DNA of 64,000 nucleotides from Streptomyces lanatus (GTDB taxonomy: Bacteria > Actinomycetota > Actinomycetes > Streptomycetales > Streptomycetaceae), in contig NZ_BNBM01000031.1 of assembly GCF_014655715.1 (NCBI RefSeq), positions 1-64,000 on the forward strand, read 5' to 3'. Below the pieces are notes generated by a model. The model saw only the letters and a list, made by a program, of their open reading frames with translations, made no database searches and was not told the DNA's origin. The position numbers and the translations under genes were made by a program. The stretch's first letter is position 1. Each line of letters begins with the position of its first letter. Below, in pieces: positions 28,539 through 36,445 of this stretch.

Positions 28539-30143
28539 ATGAACGCACACGTCAAGCACTCGGGCACGACCGTGATGGTCGTCGACGACGTCCCGACCAA
28601 CCGCTATGCCATGGGCGCGGTGCTGCGCCGCGCCGGCCACGACGTCGTACCGGTCGCGAGCGCCGGCGAGGCACTGAGCGAACTGGACATACGGCTGCGG
28701 GCGGGCGCCCTGCCCGATGTGGCCCTCGTCGACATCGGACTGCCGGACATGAGCGGCTTCGAACTGTGCCGCCGGGTCAAGTCCCGGCCCTCCACGGCCG
28801 CGCTGCCCGTCGTCCACTTCTCGGCGACGGCCGTGGACGCGAAGGACCGGTGCCGGGGACTGGACGTGGGCGCCGACGGCTATCTGACCGTGCCCGCCGA
28901 GCCCAGGGAGATCCAGGCCATCGTCCAGGCCGCGGTCCGCAGGGCACGCCGGCGCACCGCCGCGGAGGCGCTCGCGCACCGGCTGACCCTGCTGGCCGAG
29001 GCCATCGTCACCGTCCAGACCGCGCGCTGTCTGAGTGAACTGGCCGACGCGGCCGCCGCGGGCGCGGCCCGTCTCACCGGCACACCGGCCGTCGTCTTCG
29101 TCATCGGCCCGGACGGGGAGGCACACCACGGCACCTCCCGCAGCCGGCTCGCCCTGTCCGACGCGGCCCCGCACCAGGCCGCGGCCCGGCTGATCACCCG
29201 GATCGCGGGCAGACGGGGCGGTGTGCACGGCACCGTGGTCCCGGCGGTCCTGTGGCCGACGGGCCACTTCCGCCCCGGCGTCCAGGAGGACGCCCACCTG
29301 CTGCTGGCGTCGGCCCAGGAGGGCCGGGCCTGGGTCTGCATAGCGACACCCGCGGACGCCCCACGGCGCCACGCGGCACCCCCGGTGGCGCGCCTCGCGC
29401 AGGCCACCGCCCTCGCCGCCGAACCCCTCCTGATGTACCAGGCGGAGCGCGAAGTCGCCCTCACCCTCCAGCACAGCTTCCTGCCCCAGCCGCACCGCCT
29501 GCCCGAGCTGCCGGGCGTCGACCTCGTCGTGCGATATGTGCCGGCGTCCCGGCAGGCCGAGATCGGCGGGGACTTCTACGCCGCCCTGCGCACCCGGGAC
29601 GGGGTGCTCACCGCGGTCGGGGACGTCGTCGGGCACTCGCTGGACGCGGCGACCGTCATGGTCGAGATCCGCCACGCGTTGCGCGCCTACAGCGTGGAGC
29701 AGAGCGACCCGCGGGCACTGGCCGAACGGCTCGACCGGATGCTGACGCACTACCACCCCGAGGTCACCGCGACCGTGTGTCTGGTCCTGGCCGACCCGGG
29801 TTCGGGGCAGGTCCGGATCGCCAACGCGGGGCACATTCCTCCGGTGCTCGTGCGGGATGCGGGCGGGGCGGAGTACGTCCCGGTGGACGGTCCGCTGCTG
29901 GGGCTGGCCCTGGACCGGCCCGAGCCGACCGAGCTGGTCCTGGAGCCCGGGGACCGCCTCCTCATGGTCACCGACGGCCTCATCGAGACCCGGGGCGTCG
30001 ACCTCGCCACGTCCATGGAGCAGCTCCGCGCGGCCGCCGTCGGTGCCCCGGGCGGCCTCGACGCCCTGTGCGACACCCTGCTGGCCTGCTTCGGGCACGA
30101 CCGGGAGGACGACATCGCGATGCTGGCCCTGAGGTTAGGGTGA
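28539..30143 (+). CDS. Receiver-GAF-like-SpoIIE (PP2C) phosphatase
   Basis: This 534-residue regulator has a receiver domain (about 10-130) with Asp16-Asp17 and phospho-acceptor Asp65, but the conserved lysine before the last proline is Val118 (YLTVPAEP). A GAF-like middle region (about 150-310) and a PP2C/SpoIIE domain (about 315-534) follow; metal-binding motifs are EIGGDFYA, GDVVGHSLDAA, VTDGLIETRG and DREDDIAML. Such proteins dephosphorylate anti-sigma-factor antagonists. The penultimate sense codon is TTA (30135-30137), so full translation may need the bldA tRNA. No kinase gene is adjacent. Confidence 0.9.
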   Translation: MNAHVKHSGTTVMVVDDVPTNRYAMGAVLRRAGHDVVPVASAGEALSELDIRLRAGALPDVALVDIGLPDMSGFELCRRVKSRPSTAALPVVHFSATAVDAKDRCRGLDVGADGYLTVPAEPREIQAIVQAAVRRARRRTAAEALAHRLTLLAEAIVTVQTARCLSELADAAAAGAARLTGTPAVVFVIGPDGEAHHGTSRSRLALSDAAPHQAAARLITRIAGRRGGVHGTVVPAVLWPTGHFRPGVQEDAHLLLASAQEGRAWVCIATPADAPRRHAAPPVARLAQATALAAEPLLMYQAEREVALTLQHSFLPQPHRLPELPGVDLVVRYVPASRQAEIGGDFYAALRTRDGVLTAVGDVVGHSLDAATVMVEIRHALRAYSVEQSDPRALAERLDRMLTHYHPEVTATVCLVLADPGSGQVRIANAGHIPPVLVRDAGGAEYVPVDGPLLGLALDRPEPTELVLEPGDRLLMVTDGLIETRGVDLATSMEQLRAAAVGAPGGLDALCDTLLACFGHDREDDIAMLALRLG

Positions 30144-30171
30144 GCCCTGCCGTCGTAGAACAGGAGTGCTC

Positions 30172-30528
30172 ATGCCGCAGATCACCGTCGACTACTCGAA
30201 CACGATCTCCCTCGACCGGGCAGGCTTCGCCCGGGACCTGCACACCGCGACCGTCGAGATCGCTGCGGCCAAGCCGGAGGCGTGCAAGACTCAGTTCCGC
30301 CCCAGCCCGTACACGGCCTTCGGCTACGAGGACCCCGAGGAGCAGGGCCACGCGATCGTCCACGTCACTCTCGGCCTGCTCGCCGGCCGCACCGACGAGA
30401 CCAAGGCGAAGCTGACCGAGACGGTCCTGGAACTGCTGCGCAAGCACATCGTGGACGACGGCACCGTGCTGCACGCCTCGGCGGAGGTGCGCGACCTGGA
30501 TCCGTCGTACCGCAAGTTCCAGCGGTAG
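30172..30528 (+). CDS. 5-carboxymethyl-2-hydroxymuconate isomerase-like tautomerase
   Basis: This 118-residue protein begins MPQITVDYS, placing the catalytic-type Pro2 of the tautomerase superfamily directly after the start Met. The body resembles CHMI (HpaF) in length and in the pattern HAIVHVTLGLLAGRTDETKAKLTETVLELL. Enzymes of this family move double bonds in keto-enol substrates of aromatic breakdown. CAGGAG (30161-30166) supports ATG 30172; an in-frame GTG two codons before would displace Pro2. Substrate not known. Confidence 0.85.
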   Translation: MPQITVDYSNTISLDRAGFARDLHTATVEIAAAKPEACKTQFRPSPYTAFGYEDPEEQGHAIVHVTLGLLAGRTDETKAKLTETVLELLRKHIVDDGTVLHASAEVRDLDPSYRKFQR

Positions 30529-30535
30529 GGGCTCG

Positions 30536-31225
30536 CTAGGACGCCAGCGCGATCAGCCGGGCGACCAGATCGCTGAACGGGCCGTCGGTCGGCTCGTCCT
30601 TGAGGACGCGGCGCAGCAGGGTGCCCATCTCCTCGTCGTGGGCGGCGCTGACGGCGGCCAGGGCGGCGAAGTCGTGGACGAGCTGGACCTCCAGCTCGGC
30701 GCGGGGGATGCGGCGGCCGTCGAGCCAGATCAGGGCCGTCGACTCGGCGAGCGAGATCCAGGAGCGGACGACCAGTTCCAGTCGCGCGGGTGGATCCTCC
30801 ACGCGCAGATGCGAAAGGATTTGGACATACGCGGCCTGGCGTACGGAGTCGATGAGCGCGTTCGTCGCCGTGGAGCCGACGGCCGGGCCGCCGCGCATCA
30901 GGGCCGAGAAGCCGGGGCCGTGCTCGTCGACGAAGTCGAAGAAGCGCCGCATCACGCGCAGCAGCCGCGCCCCCAGCGGCCCCTCCCTGGGCTCCATGAA
31001 ACGGCCCGCCAAGTCCTCCGAGGCACGCGTCAACGCGGCCTCGTACAGGCTGAGTTTGCCGGGGAAGTAGTGGTAGACCAGCGGGCGCGAGATGCCTGCG
31101 GCCGACGCTATCTCGTCGATGGAGACATCGTCGGGCGAGCGCTGGCTGAAGAGTTCGAGGGCGACGCCGATCAACTGCTGGCGCCGCTCCTCGACTCCCA
31201 TTCTTCGCCGTACCCCGATAGTCAT
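30536..31225 (-). CDS. TetR family transcriptional regulator
   Basis: This 229-residue protein has an N-terminal TetR helix-turn-helix (about 12-58: LIGVALELFSQRSPDDVSIDEIASAAGISRPLVYHYFPGK) and an alpha-helical ligand domain. It is 56 bp downstream of a ferredoxin reductase gene and in the same direction, so it may be the last gene of the operon and its repressor. A candidate operator lies at 33194-33209 before the first gene of the set. Its 3' end faces the tautomerase gene, with only 7 bp between stops. Confidence 0.88.
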   Translation of the reverse strand: MTIGVRRRMGVEERRQQLIGVALELFSQRSPDDVSIDEIASAAGISRPLVYHYFPGKLSLYEAALTRASEDLAGRFMEPREGPLGARLLRVMRRFFDFVDEHGPGFSALMRGGPAVGSTATNALIDSVRQAAYVQILSHLRVEDPPARLELVVRSWISLAESTALIWLDGRRIPRAELEVQLVHDFAALAAVSAAHDEEMGTLLRRVLKDEPTDGPFSDLVARLIALAS

Positions 31226-31281
31226 GCGAACACCTTACCGATCGATTCCGGCCCCGAACGGACCGGACCGACCATGGTCGT

Positions 31282-32313
31282 TCACATGTCCAGTACGAGT
31301 CGATCACCCCGCGCCCGCGACACACAGATCAGCATCGAGTCGCCCCGCTCCGCGTCGGTCAGCAACTCGTCCCGATGGTCCACCTCGCCCTCCAGCACCC
31401 GCTGTTGGCAGGTCCCGCAGAATCCCTGCTCGCAGGAGTAGGCGGTGTTCGGCAGCTCCGCGCGGACGGCGGCCAGCACCGACGAGTCCGCCGCCACCGT
31501 CAACGTCCGCCTGCTGCGCCGCAGTTCGACCTCGAAGGCGTCCCCGTCCGCCGAGGCGCGCGGCGCGAACCGCTCCAACCGCACCCGCGGGAACCGCTCC
31601 TCCACCGCGTCCATCAACCCCTGCGGCCCACAGCAGTAGACGGCCGCACCCTCGGGCACGTCCGCGAGGAAGCCGTCGACGTCCGCCGGCCCCTCCACGA
31701 CCGTCACCCGGTCCCCGCCGCGGCCCAACTTCTCGATGTCCTCAAGGAACGGCATCGACCCCCGGTCACGCCCGCAGTACAGCAACCTCCACTCGGCACC
31801 CTCGCCAAGCGCCCGCAGCATCGGCAGCACGGGTGTGATCCCGATGCCGCCCGCGACGAACACGTACGACTCGGCCTCGACGAGCGGGAAACGGTTCCGT
31901 GGCCCCCGCACCTCCAGCTCCATGCCCTCCCGCACCTGCTCGTGGACCTCGCGCGAGCCGCCCCGTCCGTCCGGGACCAGCCTGGTCGCGACGGTGTACG
32001 ACGAGGTGTCCTCGGGGTCGCCGCACAGCGAGTACTGCCGCACGAGCCCCGATGGCAGCACAAGGTCGAGATGCGCGCCGGGCTCCCAGCGCGGCAGGTC
32101 GTGCCCTTCGAGCCGTAGCCGTACGACACCGTCGGCGACCTCCTCCCGCGCGGCCACCAGCACCCGCAGCGCCCGCGACCGGGGCCGCCCGGAGGTCGGC
32201 TCGTCGAGGGCGGGCATCGGCCAGAGCGGTGAGGTCCGGATACGGCGGCGGAGGGCCCGGCGGGCGAGCACCGCGGCACCGGCGACGACGACCAGCGTCC
32301 GGAGCTTCGGCAT
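31282..32313 (-). CDS. Ferredoxin reductase with FNR and plant-type [2Fe-2S] domains
   Basis: This 343-residue flavo-iron-sulfur reductase has, in order, a short hydrophobic N-terminus (about 6-18), a flavin-binding barrel (RQYSLCG at 92-98), an NAD(P) domain (GGIGITPVLPML at 155-166) and a C-terminal plant-type ferredoxin domain with Cys294, Cys299, Cys302 and Cys330. This order matches phthalate-dioxygenase-reductase/vanillate demethylase type enzymes, which pass electrons from NAD(P)H to an oxygenase. Its start overlaps the stop of the upstream PF10118 gene (TGATG), so the likely electron acceptor is that di-iron-like protein. Confidence 0.9.
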   Translation of the reverse strand: MPKLRTLVVVAGAAVLARRALRRRIRTSPLWPMPALDEPTSGRPRSRALRVLVAAREEVADGVVRLRLEGHDLPRWEPGAHLDLVLPSGLVRQYSLCGDPEDTSSYTVATRLVPDGRGGSREVHEQVREGMELEVRGPRNRFPLVEAESYVFVAGGIGITPVLPMLRALGEGAEWRLLYCGRDRGSMPFLEDIEKLGRGGDRVTVVEGPADVDGFLADVPEGAAVYCCGPQGLMDAVEERFPRVRLERFAPRASADGDAFEVELRRSRRTLTVAADSSVLAAVRAELPNTAYSCEQGFCGTCQQRVLEGEVDHRDELLTDAERGDSMLICVSRARGDRLVLDM

Positions 32314-33191
32314 CAGGCGACACCCTTCTCCGCGGCCAGGGCAGCGGGGGAGGAGGCCAGATATGCGACGGCCTGCTCGGTGCAGCCCTCCTGGGAGGGG
32401 TGGTAACCGCGGCTCAGATAGCGGGGTATGGACTTGAGCATGTCCCCGGTGGCGGGCAGCGTGCCGCGTCGGCCCGCGACGTAGAAGTCCTTGAAGCTCG
32501 CCTTGCCGTCGATGAGCGTCGGGTCGTTCTCCATGAAGAACCGCGCCCCGCGCTGCCAGAGGAAGACGATCGCGGTGAACGCGGTGGCCCAGGTCCGCAC
32601 ACGTCGCCGGTAGCCGCCGTCGACGTGCTGGAAGAGGTCGAAGGCGACCGACCGGTGCTCGACCTCCTCGGCGCCGTGCCAGCGCAGCAGGTCCAGCATG
32701 GTCGGATCGGCGCCCCTGCGGTCCAGCTCCTCGGCGTTGAGCACCCAGTCGCCGAGGAAGGCGGTGTAGTGCTCGATGGCCGCGATCAGCGCCACCCGCT
32801 CCATCAGCCACCAGCGCCGCGCCCGGCCCGGCGGCAGGGTGCGGTCACCGAGCAGCTTCTCGAAGAACCAGTCGACCTGCGCGGTGTACGGCGTCGGATC
32901 GAGCCCCTGCTCCCGCAGATGCGGCAGCACCTCGTCATGGGCCTGTGAGTGCATCGCCTCCTGCCCGATGAACCCGACCACGTCCTCGCGCAGCCGCTCG
33001 TCCCGTATGTAGGGCAGCACCTGCTTGTAGACATGCACGAACCATCGCTCACCGGCCGGCAGGAGCAGATGCAGCACATTGATGGTGTGCGTGGTGAACG
33101 GATCCCCCGGCACCCAGTGCAGCGGGGTGTCGTCCCAGGAGAAGGACACCTTGCGGGCCTTGAGAGGCACCCGGTCCTGCGTATTAGACAT
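32313..33191 (-). CDS. PF10118 putative di-iron protein (annotated metal-dependent hydrolase)
   Basis: This 292-residue protein belongs to the PF10118 family, named as predicted metal-dependent hydrolases. The visible residues read instead like a ferritin-like di-iron site: Glu48 in GERW, Glu78-x-x-His81 in GQEAMH, Glu140 in IEHYTAF and Glu176-x-x-His179 in AEEVEHRS. That is the Glu/ExxH/Glu/ExxH set of di-iron oxygenases and desaturases. Coupling to a ferredoxin reductase supports an oxidative role. Substrate is unknown; a lipid or hydrophobic compound is possible. ATG 33191 sits 7 bp after a -10 element, so the message is probably leaderless. Confidence 0.85.
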   Translation of the reverse strand: MSNTQDRVPLKARKVSFSWDDTPLHWVPGDPFTTHTINVLHLLLPAGERWFVHVYKQVLPYIRDERLREDVVGFIGQEAMHSQAHDEVLPHLREQGLDPTPYTAQVDWFFEKLLGDRTLPPGRARRWWLMERVALIAAIEHYTAFLGDWVLNAEELDRRGADPTMLDLLRWHGAEEVEHRSVAFDLFQHVDGGYRRRVRTWATAFTAIVFLWQRGARFFMENDPTLIDGKASFKDFYVAGRRGTLPATGDMLKSIPRYLSRGYHPSQEGCTEQAVAYLASSPAALAAEKGVA

Positions 33192-33193
33192 GG

Positions 33194-33232
33194 CGTCAAT
33201 GTACTGACGGGTAGGCGCCGGGTGAAGCCCCG
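33194..33232 (-). promoter_or_regulatory. Leaderless promoter with candidate TetR operator
   Basis: On the minus strand, TTCACC (33222-33227), a 17-bp spacer and TACATT (33199-33204) lie 7 bp before the start codon of the PF10118 gene. The dyad CGTCA-ATGTAC-TGACG (33194-33209) covers the -10 element. The TetR protein encoded at the end of the cluster is the natural candidate to bind it. Confidence 0.6.
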
Positions 33233-33273
33233 TGCGGCACCTTATTTACGCGACTGTCAGCAACGCTTCCGGC

Positions 33274-35199
33274 TCACTTGAGCCCGTTGACCGCCCGCCC
33301 GCTCTCCAGCGTGCCCGTCAGCTCGGCCTGTGCGCCCTGCTTCGCCCTCGCCGTCAGCAGGTTGCCCTGGGCGGAGCCCCGGACACCGCCCGTGGCCCGG
33401 ATCGCGCCGGTGTCACGGGCACCGGCCGCGAGCAGATACCAGTCGCCCGCCTTCGCCTTCCACAGCACCCCGGCCAGCACATGCGGATCGCGCGCTCCGC
33501 ACGCCGACACGTTCTGCGCCTTCGCCGCCACCGCCGCACTCGTCGAACCCGGCGTGCGGAACTGGGCCATGACCCGCTCGCCGCCGCCCCGCCAGGTCTC
33601 GGCGCGGGTGCACACCCAGTCCGCCGAACCGGTGCCGTCGGGCAGCGGCTGCGCGGCGAACGACCAGGCGTTGACCGTACGCACCCCCGCGGAGCGCAAC
33701 GCGCCCAGCCAGCAGGAGTACGGCGCCCAGGCGTGCAGCGCCCGGGTGCCGGCCACCTCCTCGGTCGCCCCGGGGCGGCCCGTGGTGAGGCGGGCCGGGA
33801 CCAGTTCGGCCAGGTCGGTCAGCAGCCGGGTGCCGGTGCTGTCGGTCAGCTGCAGCACGTTCCACGACGAGCAGGCGCCGGTCTGCTGGGCGATGGGGCT
33901 CGCCATCGGCGAGGTCACCCCGTCCACCACCGTGAGATCCATCGCCCCGCCGGCCGGCTTCAGCAGATCCCGCTCGGCCGCCTCCTTCACCCAGGGCGCC
34001 AGCAGATAACGGACATTGCCGTCGGCCCGGCTCAGCACCACCGCGCCCGCCTCCGCCCTGGTGGCGCCGTCGACCCGCGAGAAGTCCAGGGCGGCACCGG
34101 CCGTGCCGTCCGTCGGCTCGGCGTAGCGGGCGATGCGCAGACCGTCGTAGAGCAGGACGATACGTGCGGTGTCGACGGTCCCCGCGTACAGCAGCTGCGG
34201 TGCGCCGGGCGGGCCGCCCGCCGGGGTGCCGGGGGTCGCCGACACCGTGACCTTCTCGCCGGGGCGGGCCCAGACCGCGAGGGCGCGGCGCAGCAGGGCC
34301 GAGTCGCCAGTGAGATCGCCGCGCGCGGGCCACACCGAGAAGTCGGTACGCGCGGACGACTGCCACGCCAGCGCGGGGACCTTGGTCAACTGGGCCGGGT
34401 CGAGAGCGGCCTCGGCCGCCGGGTTCTGCGCGTACGAGGGCGCGGCCGGGCCATCCGGCGCCCAGCCCTCACCGGGCAGACCGAGCAGCGCCCCGCACAC
34501 GAGGAGCGCGGCCCCGGCGGCGAGCGCGGCCCGCAGATGCTGCCTGCGCCGCATGAGGTCGGTGGGCCGGGCCTGCAACGAGCAGGGGTCGAACTCGGGG
34601 GAGTCGAGCAGCGCGTACTGCGCCGGTACGGCGTCGGCGTCCTCCAGGGCGTCATCCGCGTCCTCGACACCGGCCGCCGCAAGGATGTGCCGTACGTCGC
34701 CGTCGGGGAGTTTCTCCAGTCCGCGCAGGACGTAGGCCGCCCGCGCCGGGCCGGACAGCGCCGACAGCCGCTGGTCCAGGGCGAGTTCGTCGGCGCCGCC
34801 CGACCGGGGGAAGAGGCGCAGACCCCAGACCTGGGGCAGCAGGGGCGGCAGTTGGGAGCGCTTGGGCCACGCCGGACGCTTGAGCGTCAGGCCCGCCTCC
34901 AGCGCCGTGGTCAGAACCCGCAGCCGCAGGAAGGCGTACCCGGGATCACCGTCACGGCCGGTCGACTGGGCCGGGATCACCGGCGCCGGCACCACCCGGC
35001 CCCGGGGCAGCGCGCGCTGGGTGAGGGAGTGCGCGGTCACCACACGCCGGTTGCGACCGAGGCTCGGCGGCAGCACCAGGTAGGCGAGCCGCACGAGACG
35101 CGGGTAGTGCTCGACGAGCGCGGCCTCGGCCCGCTCGACATCGACGACCGGATCGACGGATTCGGCTGCGGGGCGCGGGGCGACATCCTGTGACTGCAC
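33274..35199 (-). CDS. Membrane protein with sigma-factor-like N-terminal region
   Basis: I do not know a function for this 641-residue protein. Residues about 20-200 recall an ECF sigma factor in outline: a region-2-like start (ALVEHYPRLVRLAYLVLP) and a region-4-like stretch (RLSALSGPARAAYVLRGLEKLPDGDV), but the DNA-recognition helix looks degenerate. One transmembrane helix (about 220-243) follows, and the remaining 400 residues would be outside the membrane and contain no catalytic motif I recognise. It stands alone between the di-iron operon and a TPR gene. A membrane-tethered regulator that lost DNA binding is one reading. Confidence 0.7.
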   Translation of the reverse strand: MQSQDVAPRPAAESVDPVVDVERAEAALVEHYPRLVRLAYLVLPPSLGRNRRVVTAHSLTQRALPRGRVVPAPVIPAQSTGRDGDPGYAFLRLRVLTTALEAGLTLKRPAWPKRSQLPPLLPQVWGLRLFPRSGGADELALDQRLSALSGPARAAYVLRGLEKLPDGDVRHILAAAGVEDADDALEDADAVPAQYALLDSPEFDPCSLQARPTDLMRRRQHLRAALAAGAALLVCGALLGLPGEGWAPDGPAAPSYAQNPAAEAALDPAQLTKVPALAWQSSARTDFSVWPARGDLTGDSALLRRALAVWARPGEKVTVSATPGTPAGGPPGAPQLLYAGTVDTARIVLLYDGLRIARYAEPTDGTAGAALDFSRVDGATRAEAGAVVLSRADGNVRYLLAPWVKEAAERDLLKPAGGAMDLTVVDGVTSPMASPIAQQTGACSSWNVLQLTDSTGTRLLTDLAELVPARLTTGRPGATEEVAGTRALHAWAPYSCWLGALRSAGVRTVNAWSFAAQPLPDGTGSADWVCTRAETWRGGGERVMAQFRTPGSTSAAVAAKAQNVSACGARDPHVLAGVLWKAKAGDWYLLAAGARDTGAIRATGGVRGSAQGNLLTARAKQGAQAELTGTLESGRAVNGLK

Positions 35200-35292
35200 G
35201 TTCAGCAGAACGAGCGAATGGGCGGTAGGTCACCACGGATGGAGGATGTGCCGCGATCGGTTGTCTGTCGTCTGCCGGTGCGTCGTGGCTGG

Positions 35293-35312
35293 TCGCGCAG
35301 TTCCCCGCGCCC
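35293..35312. repeat. Dispersed intergenic repeat, copy 1
   Basis: TCGCGCAGTTCCCCGCGCCC is present here, next to the 3' end of the TPR gene, and again at 59560-59579. The same motif is, as I recall, abundant between genes across Streptomyces genomes. Confidence 0.75.
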
Positions 35313-35313
35313 C

Positions 35314-35826
35314 TTAGGGGCGATTCCCAACCGGCGCAGCCACCAGCTCCCGCGCGTAATTTGCCATCGACCTCTGATATCGCGGCAGATGAGACGCCAG
35401 GGCCTCCAGTACCAGCGCCAACCCCTCCCGATCCCGCCCCAGACTCGACAGACACAGCGCCAGCGTCGCCCGTACCGCGTCGTCCAGCTCATCGGACGGC
35501 GCGTCCAGTTCCGGCGTCAACAGCTTGACGCCCTCCTCCGCCTGGCCGACGTTCCGCAGCGAGCTGGACAGCTGGATCTTGGCCCGCCGCCCCTTGTAGC
35601 CGTTGAGCCCTCGCGCCAGGGCCTCCCGGTACAGCGGCACCGCCTTGTCCGAGTGCCCTGTGGAGTCCCAGGCGCAGGCCTGCTCGAAGGGGCCGAGGGG
35701 GCTGTCGTCGGGCAGTTCGGCGACGAGGGTGTCGATGACGGCGCGGAAGTCGGCCGCCCTGTCCTCGGGGTAGCTGTCGAACGTCGCCCATGCCGCACTC
35801 ACGCGGTCTTCCCAGTCCTGGTTCAC
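35314..35826 (-). CDS. Tetratricopeptide-repeat protein
   Basis: This 170-residue protein is built of helical hairpins of TPR type (FEQACAWDSTGHSDKAVPLYREALARGLNGYKGRRAKIQLSSSLRNVGQAEEGVKLL). It is of the short streptomycete TPR type and would bind a partner protein or peptide; the partner is unknown. GTG 35826 (VNQDWEDRVSAAW) is chosen as the start by where coding character begins; the ribosome binding site is weak. It is divergent from a lipoprotein gene 122 bp away. Confidence 0.8.
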   Translation of the reverse strand: MNQDWEDRVSAAWATFDSYPEDRAADFRAVIDTLVAELPDDSPLGPFEQACAWDSTGHSDKAVPLYREALARGLNGYKGRRAKIQLSSSLRNVGQAEEGVKLLTPELDAPSDELDDAVRATLALCLSSLGRDREGLALVLEALASHLPRYQRSMANYARELVAAPVGNRP

Positions 35827-35948
35827 CGGGCCACACTCGCACACCCGTGCCCATGAGAGCCTCTGTTTTGAGCGCATCGCCCTCCACAGCCGTATGGGAG
35901 TGGAGGGCCCCCGGCCGGGGCTCGCCGTGGCATGGACCGGAGGAACAG

Positions 35949-36377
35949 ATGACATTGACCCGACCGATGCTCGCGCTGTCCGGCGCGGTGGCGGTGCTCG
36001 CGCTGGCCGGCTGTGGCTCCGGCGGCGAGAAGGAGGCCGAGGCGCCGAAGACGGCGACCGGCAGCCTGGAGCATCTGGCCGCCATGGCGAAGTGCGATCC
36101 GAACATGCAGACCGACGCCGATGAGATCCGCCAGGCGATCTGCAAGACCGGCAAGGAGAAGTACATCCTTGCCACGTTCGCCACCGACCGCGGCCAGGCC
36201 GAGTGGCTGAGCGGTGCGAAGGACTACGGCGGCTACTACCTCGTCGGCCGCAAGTGGGTCGCCGTCGGCCACGAGGACGTGGTGGCGTCGCTGCGGAACG
36301 AGCTGGGCGGGGACATACAGATCGGGACCGACCACTCCGGTCACTCGGACGGCCACTCCGCCTCGCACGAAGGCTGA
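35949..36377 (+). CDS. Hypothetical secreted lipoprotein
   Basis: This 142-residue lipoprotein has a lipobox LALAGC (Cys22). The mature part holds two further cysteines (AKCDPN and QAICKTG) that may form a disulfide, and it ends in a His/Ser-rich tail (DHSGHSDGHSASHEG) that could bind metal. I do not recognise the fold. GGAGGAAC (35939-35946) supports ATG 35949. A shared terminator follows. Confidence 0.82.
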   Translation: MTLTRPMLALSGAVAVLALAGCGSGGEKEAEAPKTATGSLEHLAAMAKCDPNMQTDADEIRQAICKTGKEKYILATFATDRGQAEWLSGAKDYGGYYLVGRKWVAVGHEDVVASLRNELGGDIQIGTDHSGHSDGHSASHEG

Positions 36378-36400
36378 CCACACGGAATCCGGACATGAGA

Positions 36401-36434
36401 AAAGCCGGCGGTGGGAGATCCCACCGCCGGCTTT
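36401..36434. terminator. Bidirectional terminator, 16-bp perfect stem
   Basis: AAAGCCGGCGGTGGGA (36401-36416) and its complement (36419-36434) are separated by two bases. The stem ends in AAA/TTT, so it can end transcription in both directions; it lies between convergent genes. Confidence 0.9.
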
Positions 36435-36445
36435 CTAGTTGAGGG

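Noticed and set aside
30172..30528. Aromatic degradation cluster around the tautomerase
   Set aside because: No ring-cleavage or hydroxymuconate genes are adjacent; the gene appears to stand alone.
32313..33191. Plain metal-dependent hydrolase as named for PF10118
   Set aside because: The ligand pattern and the coupled ferredoxin reductase fit a di-iron redox protein better; kept as a hypothesis, not as a firm call.
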